64,000 nt of DNA from JAHEDH01 sp963745865 (GCA_963745865.1 CAVUYZ010000005.1:124001-188000); one strand, 5' to 3'; shown: positions 1-9,924, counted from the first letter of the stretch. The notes: generated from the letters alone by a model not told the origin. Numbers and translations are program-made.

Positions 1-867
1 CGCGTCTGGCCGACCTCGAGTTCGTCCAGTTCCACCCAACGGCGCTGATGGTCGGCCGTGACCCGATGCCGCTGCTGACCGAGGCGCTCAGGGGTGAAGG
101 AGCGATCCTGGTGGACGACCAGGGTCGACGGTTCATGCTCCAGCACCATCCGGACGCCGAGTTGGCGCCGAGGGACGTGGTGGCCCGGGCGATCTGGTGG
201 CAACACGACAAGAGTGCCGGCGCATACCTCGATGCCCGATCGATCGAGAACATCCCGAGCCGATTCCCGACGGTGTTCGGTCTGGCCACCGACAGCGGCC
301 TGGACCCGCGCACCGACCTGCTTCCGGTGTCGCCGGCCGCGCACTACCACATGGGTGGAATCGACGCCGGGTCGTCGGGAAGGACCTCTGTGCCCGGCCT
401 GTGGGCGGTCGGGGAGGTATCGTCGACCGGTGTCCATGGTGCCAATCGCCTCGCGTCGAACTCACTGCTCGAGGGCCTCGTCTTCGGGGCCCTGGTCGCC
501 GCTGACGTCTCAGCGTGACGGGTCAGGCGACCCGAGAGCGGGGGCGTGGACGCCGGGGATCGAGGATGTCTCGGTCGATCCGGGCGTCGAGATCGCAGCG
601 GTCAGGCAGCTGATGTGGGATCGCGTGGGCTTGGTTCGCACAGGACCGGGGTTGTGGGACGCCCGCAACACGTTGTTGGCGATGCGTGAGGCGCTCGAGA
701 CGTCGGTTCCCGGACGGGTGGCCTACGACGTTGCGTCTCTGCTCGTTGCAGCCGCACTCCGCCGGTCGGAGTCCCGGGGTGGCCACTATCGGGCCGACTA
801 CCCCGAATCTGATCCGTTCCAGGCGGTCCGCAATCTGGTGGAGCCGATCCCGGTGCCGGTCGCATGA
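1..867 (+). CDS. nadB: L-aspartate oxidase, C-terminal part, frame-broken
   Basis: This FAD enzyme oxidises L-aspartate to iminoaspartate, the first step of de novo NAD synthesis. The 5' end lies outside the window. Visible motifs are DLEFVQFHPTAL at the left edge, PAAHYHMGGI, and the FAD-binding segment GEVSSTGVHGANRLASNS, all typical of NadB and close to SdhA-type flavoproteins. The first frame stops at 516-518, but the expected C-terminal helical domain (VRQLMWDRVGLVRTGPGL, then ALRRSESRGGHYRADYP) continues in the next frame to 867. I therefore read one gene with a single frameshift near 505-520. Its stop overlaps the nadC start by 4 bases (ATGA), which indicates translational coupling. 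The NadB assignment over SdhA rests on the C-terminal domain and the nadC neighbour. Confidence 0.88.
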
Positions 868-1701
868 TCGACCCGCGACGATTCGACGGCTTGCTGAGGC
901 TGGCGCTCGATGAAGACCTGGGAGCGGCCGGCGACCTCACGAGCGCGTCGATCTTCAGCTCCGAGCATCGCAGCACCGGCCAGGTGGTCGCCCGGCAGTC
1001 GGGGGTGATCGCAGGAGCATCGTTTGCCCGCCGGGTCTTCGAACTGATCGACGACCATTTGACGATCGAGGTCCTCGTCGGCGAGGGGGCCGACGGTCGA
1101 AGCGGGCACCGAGGTGATCGGGCTGTCGGGGTCGACCAAGAGCATCCTCTCGGCGGAGCGCACCGCCCTCAACATCCTCGGACGGTTGTCCGGTATCGCG
1201 ACGCTGACCGCAGAGATGGTCGAGTTGGTCGACGGGACCGGGACGATGGTGGCGGACACCCGCAAGACCACGCCGACCCTCCGAGCCCTGGAGAAGTACG
1301 CGGTACGGATGGGTGGCGGGTCGAACCACCGGTTCGGGCTGTTCGACACCGTGATGATCAAGGACAACCACATCATCGCCGCGGGCGGCATCGGCACTGC
1401 AGTCGCACTGGTCAGGGCGCACGTCGGTCACACCGTCAAGATCGAGGTCGAGGTGGACGACCTGGCGCAGTTGCGCGAGTTGTTGATCGTCGGAGCCGAC
1501 ATCGTGCTCCTCGACAACATGTCGATCGGCGAGATCGAGGATGCCGTCGAGATGATCGACGGCCGGATGATCGTCGAGGCGTCAGGCGGGGTCGACCGCG
1601 AGACGATCCGGAGCATCGCCGAGACCGGGGTGGATGTCATCAGCGTCGGTGCTCTCACCCACAGCGCCCCCAACTTCGACGTCGCCCTCGACATCGATTG
1701 A
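864..1701 (+). CDS. nadC: nicotinate-nucleotide pyrophosphorylase (carboxylating), frame-broken
   Basis: NadC (quinolinate phosphoribosyltransferase) turns quinolinate and PRPP into nicotinate mononucleotide, two steps after NadB. The N-terminal part (MIDPRRFDGLLRLALDEDLG, with the DLTS motif) is in one frame. After about residue 75 the protein continues in another frame with VADTRKTTPTLRALEKYAVR, GGGSNHRFGLFD, MIKDNHI and a C-terminal barrel segment ending VISVGALTHSAPNFDVALDID. The switch falls at a run of five G near 1084-1088; removing one G restores a normal protein of about 279 residues, the usual family length. The start overlaps the nadB stop (ATGA). The 3' end overlaps the convergent transporter gene by up to 120 bases. 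Confidence 0.92.
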
Positions 1702-2911
1702 CTCGTCGTCTCGCAGGGTCACGCCCCTGAACAGGACGAAGGTGAGCGCGGCGGCAGCCAGTGCGAATCCGCCTGAGACCACGAACACGGATCGAACGCC
1801 GATCCAGGCGGCGAGACCGCCCGCCAGCCCCATCGAGGCGACGTTGGCGCCGGTGATGACCGTCGACAGCGCCGACCCGGTCCGGCCCCGCATCTCGTCG
1901 GGCACTTCGGATTGGACCAGCGTGGAGATGGATGCCTGCAGCGGAGAGATCGCCCACCCGGCCAGGAAGAGGATCACCATGAGGTGCCACGGAACCTGAG
2001 CGAGTGAGATGGCCATCGTGGCGACGCCGATCGCCGACCAGCCCGAGGGTGATGATCGACGTGGCCTTGATCTTGCGTGCGAGCAGCGCCACCAGCGTGC
2101 TGGCGGCGACCATCGAGACGACCTGGGAGCCTTCGATGGCAGCGAACCAGGTCTCGCGGACGGCCAGTACGTCGACGATGAACGGTACGAGCAGGACGTT
2201 GGTTGCGCCGAGTCCGAACATGAGGACGCCGGCCCCGACGAGAACCCCTTTGAGGACCGGGGAGCGGAGAACGGTTGAGAGGCCCTCTCGGACATCGGCG
2301 AGGATCTTCGGCCGCTCGGGTGTCTGCACCGCCTTTGGGTCGGCGTCGGTGCGAATGAGGGCGATCATGAGCAGCGACAGGAAGAAGCTGCCCGCGTCGA
2401 TCAGGAATGCCGGCGAGAGTGTGTCGGCCGTGGCGGCGATCAAGCCTGCAACCGCAGTACCGGCGAGCCCGAGCACGATCTGGGTCATTTGCGAGATCGA
2501 GTTGGCCGCCAGCAGGTTGTCCTTTCCGACGATGCGGGGGAGATAAGCGGACTTGGCTGGACCAAAGAATGTCCCGAGCGATGCCTGCACGAACGCCACG
2601 ATGTAGAGGAGCCACATCATGTCGGCGGTCGTGACGAGCAGGAACAGGAGCACGAAGCTGGACCGGAACAGGTCGGAGACGATCATGACCCGTTTTCTGT
2701 TCCAGCGGTCGACGTAGGCGCCGGCGAAGAGCCCGAAGACGAGCGTCGGGAGGGCGGCTGCAATGGCGGTCGTCGCAACGGCGGCGGTCGACCCCGTGAG
2801 TCGCTGGGCGGTCAGCAGCAGTGCCAGGTTGGTGAGGGCGTCACCGAAATTGGAGATCGCCTGCCCCGTCCACAGGAGACGGAAGTCACGGATTCTGAGT
2901 AGCTCTTTCAC
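1582..2911 (-). CDS. MFS exporter (MFS_3-like), frame-broken
   Basis: Twelve-helix-type major facilitator permease, related by pattern to the EntS/MFS_3 efflux group. The N-terminus reads MKELLRIRDFRLLWTGQAIS with the helix 2-3 loop AGAYVDRWNRKRVMIVSD, typical of these exporters. The first frame runs to about 2040; the remaining helices (for example WHLMVILFLAGWAISPLQAS) follow in a second frame, so one indel lies near 2040. The GTG start overlaps the stop of the upstream HTH regulator (GTGA), so the two form an operon and the regulator probably controls this exporter. The C-terminal tail past about 1700 is acidic, lies antisense to nadC, and may be a consequence of a further indel. The substrate cannot be told from sequence. 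Confidence 0.8.
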
Positions 2912-3511
2912 GGCGTGCTCCTGGAGCTCGGGTGGGCGAAGACCAGGACGCCGAATGCCTCGGTGTCGTCGTCTGATTCTTCATGGTCGATGTCGGCGAA
3001 CTCGGCGAGCACCCCATCGAGCTTCTCGACCATCTCTGCCGCGACGGTCGGGGCTCAGGTGGTACACGCGCCGTGAAATCGAGAGCGTTCGGCGGTTCGG
3101 GTCCTCGTCGAGGGAGGCCTGTCCTTTGTCGACCGCCCGCAGGAAGTCGCTCCGGGTGATCGAGAAGAGCGAGTCGACGATGGCAGACGCCTGTTCTCTG
3201 GGTGTGGCGCTCTCGAGGAACGTCTTGCTCGGCTGGAAGCTCTTGGCGGCGACGCCGTAGATCTTCTCGGTCATCGCCCCGGCTCGCTGCTCGTCGACGA
3301 CCACGATGGCGCCGATGTCTTCGAGCAGCTTGATGTGGTGATACAGGCGGGTGCGGGGGACGCCCATCTTCTCGGCGATCTGAGTCACCGTCAGCGGTTT
3401 CCTGAGCAGTTCGATGATCTCGATCCGCGTCTCGTCGGTGATGATCTGGAGCGTCTCGACATCATCGATGTCAAAGGTCTCGGCCGGTTGGTAGGTGATC
3501 TCGTCGCTCAC
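2908..3511 (-). CDS. ArsR-like winged-helix regulator, frame-broken near its end
   Basis: Probable DNA-binding repressor of its own operon. A winged HTH occupies roughly residues 18-80 (TLQIITDETRIEIIELLRKP, then TVTQIAEKMGVPRTRLYHHI), followed by an alpha-helical C-terminal half that could bind a ligand or dimerise. The open frame ends at 2981 with a low-quality arginine-rich tail; shifting frame near 3050 gives an acidic C-terminus ending at 2908, where TGA overlaps the GTG start of the MFS gene. That overlap supports the shifted reading. The start is GTG at 3511 with a GGGAG ribosome-binding site about 6 bases upstream. Two tandem palindromes sit on its promoter. The inducer is unknown. 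Confidence 0.82.
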
Positions 3512-3522
3512 AGCGCTCCCTT

Positions 3523-3565
3523 ATTCAGATCAACTGAATATATATTCAACCAATCTGAATGTCAA
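3523..3565 (-). promoter_or_regulatory. sigma70-type promoter with two tandem operators
   Basis: On the minus strand TTGACA (3565-3560) is followed after exactly 17 bases by TATATT (3542-3537), a near-consensus promoter about 25 bases before the regulator gene. Two copies of ATTCA-N7-TGAAT occupy 3523-3539 and 3544-3560, with starts 21 bp apart (two helical turns). One fills the spacer between the promoter boxes, the other overlaps the -10 box. The whole 38 bp is also an imperfect palindrome. This is the layout expected for autorepression by the adjacent HTH protein. It may also influence mdh, which starts 67 bases away on the other strand. Confidence 0.72.
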
Positions 3566-3626
3566 GGGCCGTTGAACGACTTTCGACTCTGTTGGACTGT
3601 CCGCCACCACCACTACGCTCGGACAC

Positions 3627-4619
3627 ATGTCTGAATCACCACTTCGCGTCGCAGTCACCGGGGCAGCCGGCCAAATCGGCTACAGCCTCCTGTTCAGGAT
3701 CGCCTCCGGGCAGATGCTCGGTCCCGACCAACCCGTCATCCTCCAGATGCTGGAGATCACACCAGCGCTCGGTGCGCTGGACGGGGTGTCGATGGAACTC
3801 GAGGACTGCGCATTTCCCTTGCTCGCCGACATGGTCAAGACCGATGACGCCGAGGTCGCATTCGGTGACGCCGATGTCGCCGTGCTGGTGGGCGCCATGC
3901 CGCGCAAGGCCGGGATGGAGCGTTCCGACCTGCTCGAGGCCAACGGAGCCATCTTCACGACCCAGGGCAAGGCGCTGAACACTGCCGCCAGTCGTGACGT
4001 CCGGGTTCTCGTGGTCGGAAACCCGGCCAACACCAACGCCCTCATCGCCAAGAACAACGCACCGGACCTCGATCCGAGCCAGTTCACCGCGATGACCCGC
4101 CTCGACCACAACCGTGCGATCAGCCAGCTGAGCGCCAAGGTCGGTCGCCCGGTCAGCGCCATCAAGAAGATGACGATCTGGGGCAATCACTCGTCGACGC
4201 AGTATCCGGACCTGTTCCACTGTGAGGTCGACGGTGCCCAGGCCTATTCGATGGTCGACGACCACGAATGGGTCGAGAACACCTTCATCCCCACCGTCGC
4301 CAAGCGAGGAGCGGCGATCATCGAAGCCAGGGGAGCGTCGTCGGCGGCATCCGCCGCAAACGCCGCCATCAACCACGTCCGTGACTGGATGCAGGGAACG
4401 CCGGAAGGCGACTGGGTCTCGATGGCGGTTCCGAGCGACGGCAGCTACGGCGTGCCCGAAGGCCTCATTGCGTCGTTCCCATGCACGACCTCGAATGGCG
4501 AGTACTCGATCGTCCAGGGTCTCGACCTCGACGAGTTCTCCCGCACGCGCATCGAAGCGTCGGCTGCGGAGCTGTCAGACGAGCGTGACGCGGTCCGGGA
4601 GCTCGGTCTGATCGACTGA
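3627..4619 (+). CDS. mdh: malate dehydrogenase
   Basis: Interconverts malate and oxaloacetate with NAD in the TCA cycle; cytoplasmic. The 330 residues match the cytosolic-type MDH length. Visible are the Rossmann glycine motif VTGAAGQIGYSLLF near residue 10, the mobile-loop arginine region VGAMPRKAGMERSDLL, VVGNPANTNAL, the substrate-binding TRLDHNRAI, and the catalytic histidine segment IWGNHSSTQYPDL. The frame is unbroken. It is divergent from the regulator/exporter operon and followed by the HU gene. No strong Shine-Dalgarno is visible before the ATG. Confidence 0.96.
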   Translation: MSESPLRVAVTGAAGQIGYSLLFRIASGQMLGPDQPVILQMLEITPALGALDGVSMELEDCAFPLLADMVKTDDAEVAFGDADVAVLVGAMPRKAGMERSDLLEANGAIFTTQGKALNTAASRDVRVLVVGNPANTNALIAKNNAPDLDPSQFTAMTRLDHNRAISQLSAKVGRPVSAIKKMTIWGNHSSTQYPDLFHCEVDGAQAYSMVDDHEWVENTFIPTVAKRGAAIIEARGASSAASAANAAINHVRDWMQGTPEGDWVSMAVPSDGSYGVPEGLIASFPCTTSNGEYSIVQGLDLDEFSRTRIEASAAELSDERDAVRELGLID

Positions 4620-4721
4620 GCCGGATCCGGCCCGATCGACGAAATCCCTTGTGGGGCTTGGATTCTCGGTCATTTGCGACCAGACTTACAAACCTGTAGT
4701 TCCCGAGGGAAGGAAGAACAC

Positions 4722-5000
4722 ATGAACAAGTCTGAGCTCGTCGAGGCAGTAGCCGAAGAGACCGGTGGCACCAAGGCCGACGCACAGCGCGCGGTCGATG
4801 CCGTGGTCGATGTGATCACGAAGACGCTCAAGGGCGGCGACAGCGTTCAGCTGACCGGTTTTGGCACCTTCGAGGTCCGTGACCGCTCTGCTCGTACCGG
4901 TCGTAACCCACAGACCGGCGCAGAGATCCAGATCCCGGCAACCAAGGCTCCGGCATTCAAGGCCGGCAAGAGCCTCAAGGACACCGTCGCAGGCAAGTGA
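4722..5000 (+). CDS. HU-family nucleoid protein
   Basis: Small basic dimeric DNA-bending protein of 92 residues that compacts the nucleoid. It starts MNKSELVEAVAEETGGTKAD and holds the HU signature GFGTFEVRDRSARTGRNPQT in the beta-arm, ending with a short lysine-rich tail. The ATG at 4722 is chosen over an upstream in-frame start at 4674 because GGAAGGAAG lies about 6 bases before it and HU proteins begin with this MNKSEL sequence. A strong hairpin terminator follows at once, so the gene is the end of its transcript. Confidence 0.95.
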   Translation: MNKSELVEAVAEETGGTKADAQRAVDAVVDVITKTLKGGDSVQLTGFGTFEVRDRSARTGRNPQTGAEIQIPATKAPAFKAGKSLKDTVAGK

Positions 5001-5022
5001 CCTCGACCAACTGAACAACGTC

Positions 5023-5050
5023 GAAGGCCCCCACCTCGGTGGGGGCCTTC
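5023..5050 (+). terminator. hairpin terminator after the HU gene
   Basis: Perfect 13-bp stem (GAAGGCCCCCACC and its complement) with a 2-base loop, beginning 22 bases after the HU stop. There is no long T tract after it. The convergent small membrane-protein gene ends at 5074, so it may act in both directions. Confidence 0.85.
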
Positions 5051-5073
5051 ATCGTGTGGGGACTTGGGTCAGA

Positions 5074-5301
5074 TCAGGCAGCGACGAGTTCGCGGATCCG
5101 CTCTCTCGAAGTCGTGGTTGTGGGGGCGTTCTCACGCAGAGCCACGCGGCCGGCCTGGATGGCGACGGCGCCGAAGCCGATCACGAGAACAACAGTGGCG
5201 TTGCCAGTCATGAGGGCGAACGCCCCTGCGAGCACAGCGAGAGTGATACCCGAGATGAGCACGGCCCATCCGAGCTTGCGATTGATTCTTTCGAGCGTCA
5301 T
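5074..5301 (-). CDS. small two-helix membrane protein
   Basis: A 75-residue protein of unknown function. Two hydrophobic segments are visible, about residues 12-31 (WAVLISGITLAVLAGAFALM) and 36-52 (ATVVLVIGFGAVAIQAG), separated by a short TGN turn, with a basic N-terminus and a Thr/Arg-rich C-terminal tail. The start ATG is preceded by GGAAGGAC at a suitable distance. It stands alone between the HU terminator and a palindromic repeat. I do not recognise a named family. Confidence 0.6.
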   Translation of the reverse strand: MTLERINRKLGWAVLISGITLAVLAGAFALMTGNATVVLVIGFGAVAIQAGRVALRENAPTTTTSRERIRELVAA

Positions 5302-5436
5302 GCGGAGTCCTTCCTAGCAACCTGTGTCACCTGTATCGACACCACACCCGAAGAACTTGAGCGTGAACAAGGGATTTGTCTGTCCCGACCAGGCGCCCCT
5401 GAGGGTGCTACCTAACCCAGCGGGTGGGCGAGTGAT

Positions 5437-5511
5437 TGTTTGTCCCCCCTCGGGGGGACGGGTTTCGTCCTACGAAACCAGGGGGGATTCGAGAAGAGAG
5501 ATCCCCCCAGC
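5437..5511. repeat. palindromic repeat, type B copy 1
   Basis: Copy of a structured repeat that also occurs at about 32012 and 32114. It begins TGTTTGTCCCCCC. It holds hairpin 1 (GTCCCCCC / GGGGGGAC), then hairpin 2 (GGTTTCGT, loop CCT, ACGAAACC), then AGGGGGGAT, which can pair with ATCCCCCC about 12 bases further on. It lies between two minus-strand genes, immediately downstream of the SCP2-like gene. The copies differ at stem positions in a compensating way. Confidence 0.75.
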
Positions 5512-5513
5512 GC

Positions 5514-5900
5514 TCAGAACTCGACGTCGAGGTCCTTGGTGGCGGCCTGCCACTGCTGGATGGCGTTCTGATGCATCATCAGCTTGGCGAGGTTGCCGTC
5601 GACCTTGAGCTTGCCGGTCATGAAGGCGGTCTGGGTGTTCAGGTCGCCCTTGGCGATCGAGGTTGCGGTCTCGTAGGTCTGGCCGACGGTGACGTCGGCG
5701 TCGTCGAGCTTGCCCAGGGAGACGTCCGCTTCGCCGTTCTCGGCCTTCATGTAGTAGGAGATCTCGCCTCCCGGCGCATCCGAGACGTTGAACTGGAGCT
5801 TGAGCGAGGCGTTGGCGACGGTGGCACGGAACGCGTCGCTTCCGTTGACTGCGGCTTGGACGGCTGTGGCCCACTCGTCGGACAGAAACTGGACGGACAT
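5514..5900 (-). CDS. SCP2-type sterol-carrier domain protein
   Basis: Single-domain protein of 128 residues resembling the SCP2 sterol-transfer fold, which binds lipids or acyl chains. Visible are the N-terminal FLSDEWATAVQAAVNG helix, a beta-rich middle (LKLQFNVSDAP, GEISYYMKAE), the segment DADVTVGQTYETATSIAKGD, and the C-terminal TGKLKVDGNLAKLMMHQNAI, typical of the family. ATG at 5900 is chosen as the first in-frame start that matches the domain boundary; the ribosome-binding site is weak. It lies downstream of, and in the same direction as, the TadG-like genes but is probably unrelated to them. The ligand is unknown. Confidence 0.85.
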   Translation of the reverse strand: MSVQFLSDEWATAVQAAVNGSDAFRATVANASLKLQFNVSDAPGGEISYYMKAENGEADVSLGKLDDADVTVGQTYETATSIAKGDLNTQTAFMTGKLKVDGNLAKLMMHQNAIQQWQAATKDLDVEF

Positions 5901-5968
5901 AGGAACTGGCTCCCGGTAGATCGCGTCCTGCGAATCTACCAGGAGTCGGTTCCTGTGGTCTCGGTCGG

Positions 5969-7613
5969 CTACTTCGTGAGCACGACTTCGAATGGTCCGG
6001 TGACTGAACCCGGGAAGGACTTCTCGATCTTCTCTGGCAGTGCGCCTGGAGGCAGAAGGAAGCCCGTGACCTGGTCGAGTCGGAGCTGCTTCACTGAGGC
6101 TCCATTGCCTTCCTTCAGGTCCGGTTCTCCGCTGAGAGCGTTTGGTTCGAAGATGACTCCCTTGCCCTTGTCGTTGCATGCGTCCGAGTCGGACAGTTGG
6201 CCCCCGTACTGGCCGTTGCAGTTGAACCAGAGCCGGTTGATGTAGATCGGTCGGAAGGTCTTGATCGGCTCCCAATGCGAGCCGGGTCCCCACAACGTGT
6301 GATGGAATTGAGGTGCCCATCCGAAGCGGGGGTTGAGGCTGATCTGGTCATTGAATAGATACGTCAGGTCTGCGCCCAAATTCACTTGCGTCTCGTACGC
6401 GACGAGGCACGCGGTCATTGCGTCGCTCTGGTTGACCGCCCCCTCGATCGTCGACCGCTTGCACAGAGACCCGGTCAGAGCTTTCGAAGTCACTCCCAGA
6501 GTCGTTCTTGATGTCATTGAAGTCCCTCAGATACCACCACAGTGGCGTGTTGTCGACCGTGTACTCGTAGTTCGTTCCCGTGATCTTTTGAACGATCTTG
6601 CGGGTTGCTGCTTCTCCAACAAACCCGGTCTGGGTGAGCAGCGGGTCTACGTTCGCTGGATTCTGTGCATTCGGGAAGTCGGCGGCCTCGCCGGTCACCA
6701 GTCCCTTCTCGACCGCGCTGGCGAGGTTGTTGCCGGTGCTGGCGAGCACGGTGTTCACAGGACCCGTATTCGGCGAGTTGTCCGAAGGCACGCCGACACT
6801 CCCGGAGGGAGAGCACGCATCGAGTCGCGTGTCGGCCGCGGGCGGAGCTTGCCAGGCGCCTCCCGCACCGGGAATGAGCGACGAGTGGACGGTTCCAACC
6901 GGGTGGTCGAGACCAATGGCAACTGCGAGCGCTACCTCCTCGGCGCCGGGAGTTCCGCAGTCGACAACGGTATCGCCGTAGAGGTTCCATGTGTCCGAGA
7001 GAATGGTGCCGAAGTTGCCTGACGCGCTCCCGTCGCATGCGTCCATTGCCTGTCCCGTTGCAGGCTGTGTGAGGCAGGTTTCTCCTGCCGGCAGACTGTT
7101 GAGCAATCCGAACGGTTTCGGATGTCCGCCGCCGATGAACTGGAGCTTTGCCTCGGCGACAGCAGACGTCGAGAGGGTGTCGAACCCGATAGCGCCACCG
7201 AGCGCCGTGTCGATGATCTGGGTTGGTATCCGGACTCGCAGCGTCTCATAGTCGGCGCTGATGCATTGGAGCGTTGAGGCCCCCCAGCTCGATGGGGCTG
7301 CGACCGGATTCAGAGCCCCCGAGTCGGTGCACGCTGACCACAACGTCTCCCAGTCGGAGGGGCTGTACGAGGTGTCGAGATTCTCTTCCACGATCGCCAG
7401 GACTTCGTTGGCGACATTGTCGGTGCTGGTGGGGCTGAGGAATGCGAGCGCACCCGAGAGTGCTCCGAGGTCGGCAGCGGTCTGATCTTGCCGACGCTCA
7501 TTGAAGCCGGCACCGAGGTCGATGGCGACAGCCGCCATTCCGACCAGAAGCAGAAGCGAAGCGGCGACCAGGATCGCGCTGGCTCCACGATCTGATCTTG
7601 TCGGTGTCAGCAT
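5969..7613 (-). CDS. TadG-like pilus-assembly protein, pair 4, frame-broken
   Basis: Envelope protein with one N-terminal membrane segment and a large extracytoplasmic region, typical of TadG/TadE-like proteins of Flp-type pili. The N-terminus reads RGASAILVAASLLLLVGMAA followed by VAIDLGAGFNERRQDQTAAD, the hallmark of the family. The rest is rich in Ser, Thr, Gly and paired cysteines (about 550 residues in total). The first frame runs to 6348, but a better C-terminal part (LTGSLCKRSTIEGAVNQSDA to FPGSVTGPFEVVLTK) lies in a second frame ending at 5969, so an indel sits between about 6440 and 6505. The start overlaps the stop of its TadE partner by 7 bases. The exact role (minor pilin or anchor) is inferred from the family. 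Confidence 0.8.
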
Positions 7614-8077
7614 GCGTCCGTGCTCGAGCTTCCAAAGGTCGCCCCGCTCCAGGTCGCTACCTGTTCGAGCCGGAACGTTGCGGTGTTGGAGAGATCATCC
7701 GGCACGAAACTGGAGATGATCGGAGCACCTGAGAGCGACGAGGTGTATGCGGTGACGGTGACCTCGGCTGTCTGACCGATCGCCGTCGTCCCGTTGAGTT
7801 GGGTGACGATCTGGACCTTCCCCGGCAGATTCAATGCGCCACACACGATGTTCTTGATGTCCTCGTCGTCGATCTTGCCGTCGGCATTGGTGTCGAGATC
7901 GACGTTGCTGACCGCGGCGAACCTAGCCCCCTCGCGGGCTGCGTGACGCACCTCGTTGTACTGACCGAAGATGTAGCCGAATTCGATGATGCCAAGTAGC
8001 AGGATGAGGAGGAACGGAGCCACCAGCGCCATTTCTACAGCGGATGCGCCCCGTTCTGGGTTCTTGCGAATGTTCAT
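7607..8077 (-). CDS. TadE-like pseudopilin, pair 4
   Basis: Small pseudopilin of about 156 residues. It has a basic start, then the TadE signature ERGASAVEMALVAPFLLILL with a single membrane helix and the glutamate at the processing site, followed by the conserved HAAREGARFAAVSN segment. The C-terminal half is extracytoplasmic and ends in Cys. The ATG at 8077 (MNIRKNPERG) is preferred to 8101 because GGAGAG lies 7 bases before it. Its frame is intact and its stop overlaps the start of the paired TadG-like gene, so the two are translationally coupled. No prepilin peptidase is encoded nearby. Confidence 0.82.
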   Translation of the reverse strand: MNIRKNPERGASAVEMALVAPFLLILLLGIIEFGYIFGQYNEVRHAAREGARFAAVSNVDLDTNADGKIDDEDIKNIVCGALNLPGKVQIVTQLNGTTAIGQTAEVTVTAYTSSLSGAPIISSFVPDDLSNTATFRLEQVATWSGATFGSSSTDAC

Positions 8078-8173
8078 GCCGATCTCTCCGATTCGAACCA
8101 AATTGGTTACGTATGAGCTATCGGTGCCGACAGGAGAAAGCTTTAGGAGTTGTCGACGGGTCAGTTCGGGGAA

Positions 8174-9920
8174 CTACCGAATGAGTCGGACCTCGCGAAT
8201 GGGTATAAGCGTCTGACGATCGGGATCGGGCTTCATCAGCACTTCTCCCTGCCCCTTCACTTCGAGTCGCCGAGAGAGGAACTGTGCATCGGTTTGGAAT
8301 TGACCAGATTGGCCGGTGAGTGAGAACGGGTCTGCCATTGGCGTAAAGAACGTGCCGGTGAGGGTATTTCCGGCCTGACCGCCGATTTGGTGAGCCATAT
8401 TGGATTCGGACCAAAGGGCAAGGTCTTCGAAGTTTCCGCCTGTGGGAGCAGTCCAGGTGAGACCTCCATCTCCTCCGACGAGGTCGACGATCCCATCATC
8501 CAGCAGGACGAATGTGCGATTCAGGGTGATGGCCGATTGAGCGCCTTTGAGCAGATTGCCGCCGGCTCTCACGACGACGGTTGTATCCCCAGAAGCTGCC
8601 GAGTTGATCGTCAAACTGGCTCCGGATCGGAGGTCGACATCGCCATCGAATACGACATCGCCCCCCTGGAATACGACATCCACCCCTACGCCGTTGACCA
8701 CGAAACTCGGGCAATCGACCCACCAGTTGCCCGCCGAGACCGTCAACGAGCCCGGAGAACACGAGTGAGAGTCGGTCCAACGCGTAGAATCCCTGCAGTG
8801 TCATGTCGCCCGTCGCTCGCGCGGTGATCAGATTGTCGATGTGCGGAGCCGGAGTGTTCGGGCACGGGAGAATCGTGATGTCGCCTGGGTTCGTCGCTCC
8901 GGGTACGAGCGGATAGTCGGGGTAGTTGGTCTGGCAGTTGTATCTCCAATCGATCGGTGCTCGGGTGATCCGGCGCGAGACGCCGACCGGTTGTGGATAC
9001 AGCCGGAACCAACTCTCTGGTGGATCTGAGGGGTCGACGCCGGTCGCAGGAAGGGTGAGATCACCCGGATCGTAGGAAGCGGTTGCGTTGGCGGGGGGTA
9101 CTGCTGACAGTGCATACGAAAGGATCGCCGAAGGGATGTTGTCGGGCGCAGGCACGGGAATTGCGCGAATCCAGCCGTTCTGCGTCCCCTTCGAATCGAT
9201 GGACCACGAGTTGTTTCCGCATCGATTTGGGTTGGTCGTTTTCGACGCATTCGAGTCGACCACGATCAGCCCCGGAGAGTCTTCGAAGTAACTCACGGTG
9301 ATCTTGCCCTGGCCACTCGTGAACAACGCATCACACGAAATCGGCTCGAGCACCAGCAGTGGCACCACTTCACCCGCACCTATCCCTGCGCCGATCCGAG
9401 CGACACTGTGCACCGTCGTGGACGCGGCCCAACTGCCGAGGACCCCCGCGAATGCAAAGTCCCGTGACCTCGTCAATTCGACACCAAGCCGTTGACAGGG
9501 GGCGCCGTCGAAGACGGCATTGATCGCTTGGCTGGTCATCAATGGATGACTGTCAGGCACGGGGTGAGTAAACACCACTGAATACGGTCCGGCTGTGCCC
9601 GTTGCTTGACGCGCCGTGAGCGGGTTGCATGTGCCAGCGAAGGTGCTGCAGGTTGGCGCGCTCGGGGAGGATCCCTCGTCTTCGAGGTTCAGTAGTAGAT
9701 AGTCCCAGGCGACGGTACATGCTTGGTCGGCTTCACTTCCGGCGAAGGGGTTGATGGATGCCGCTCCAGCTGTTGCCGATGCATCGGTGGCGAGTTGATC
9801 GGCACGAATGTCAAACCTCAAGCTCCCGATGTCGATGGCAATGGCCGCAACTCCGACGAGGAGGAGCAATGATGCCGCAACCAGCATCATCGTCGCTCCC
9901 TGCTCATGCTCACGCCTCAT
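8174..9920 (-). CDS. TadG-like protein with beta-rich C-terminus, pair 3, frame-broken
   Basis: About 580 residues. The N-terminal membrane anchor reads QGATMMLVAASLLLLVGVAA followed by IAIDIGSLRFDIRADQLATD, as in TadG. The C-terminal third differs from the other copies: repeated short beta strands such as VVFQGGDVVFDGDVDLRSGA and SLTINSAASGDTTVVVRAGG suggest a beta-helix or polymer-like surface region. This part is in a second frame, with the indel near 8750. Start ATG 9920 has GGGAGG about 8 bases upstream; the TadE partner stops 4 bases before. It is probably surface-exposed or part of a pilus-associated complex, by inference only. Confidence 0.78.
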
Positions 9921-9924
9921 CAAA

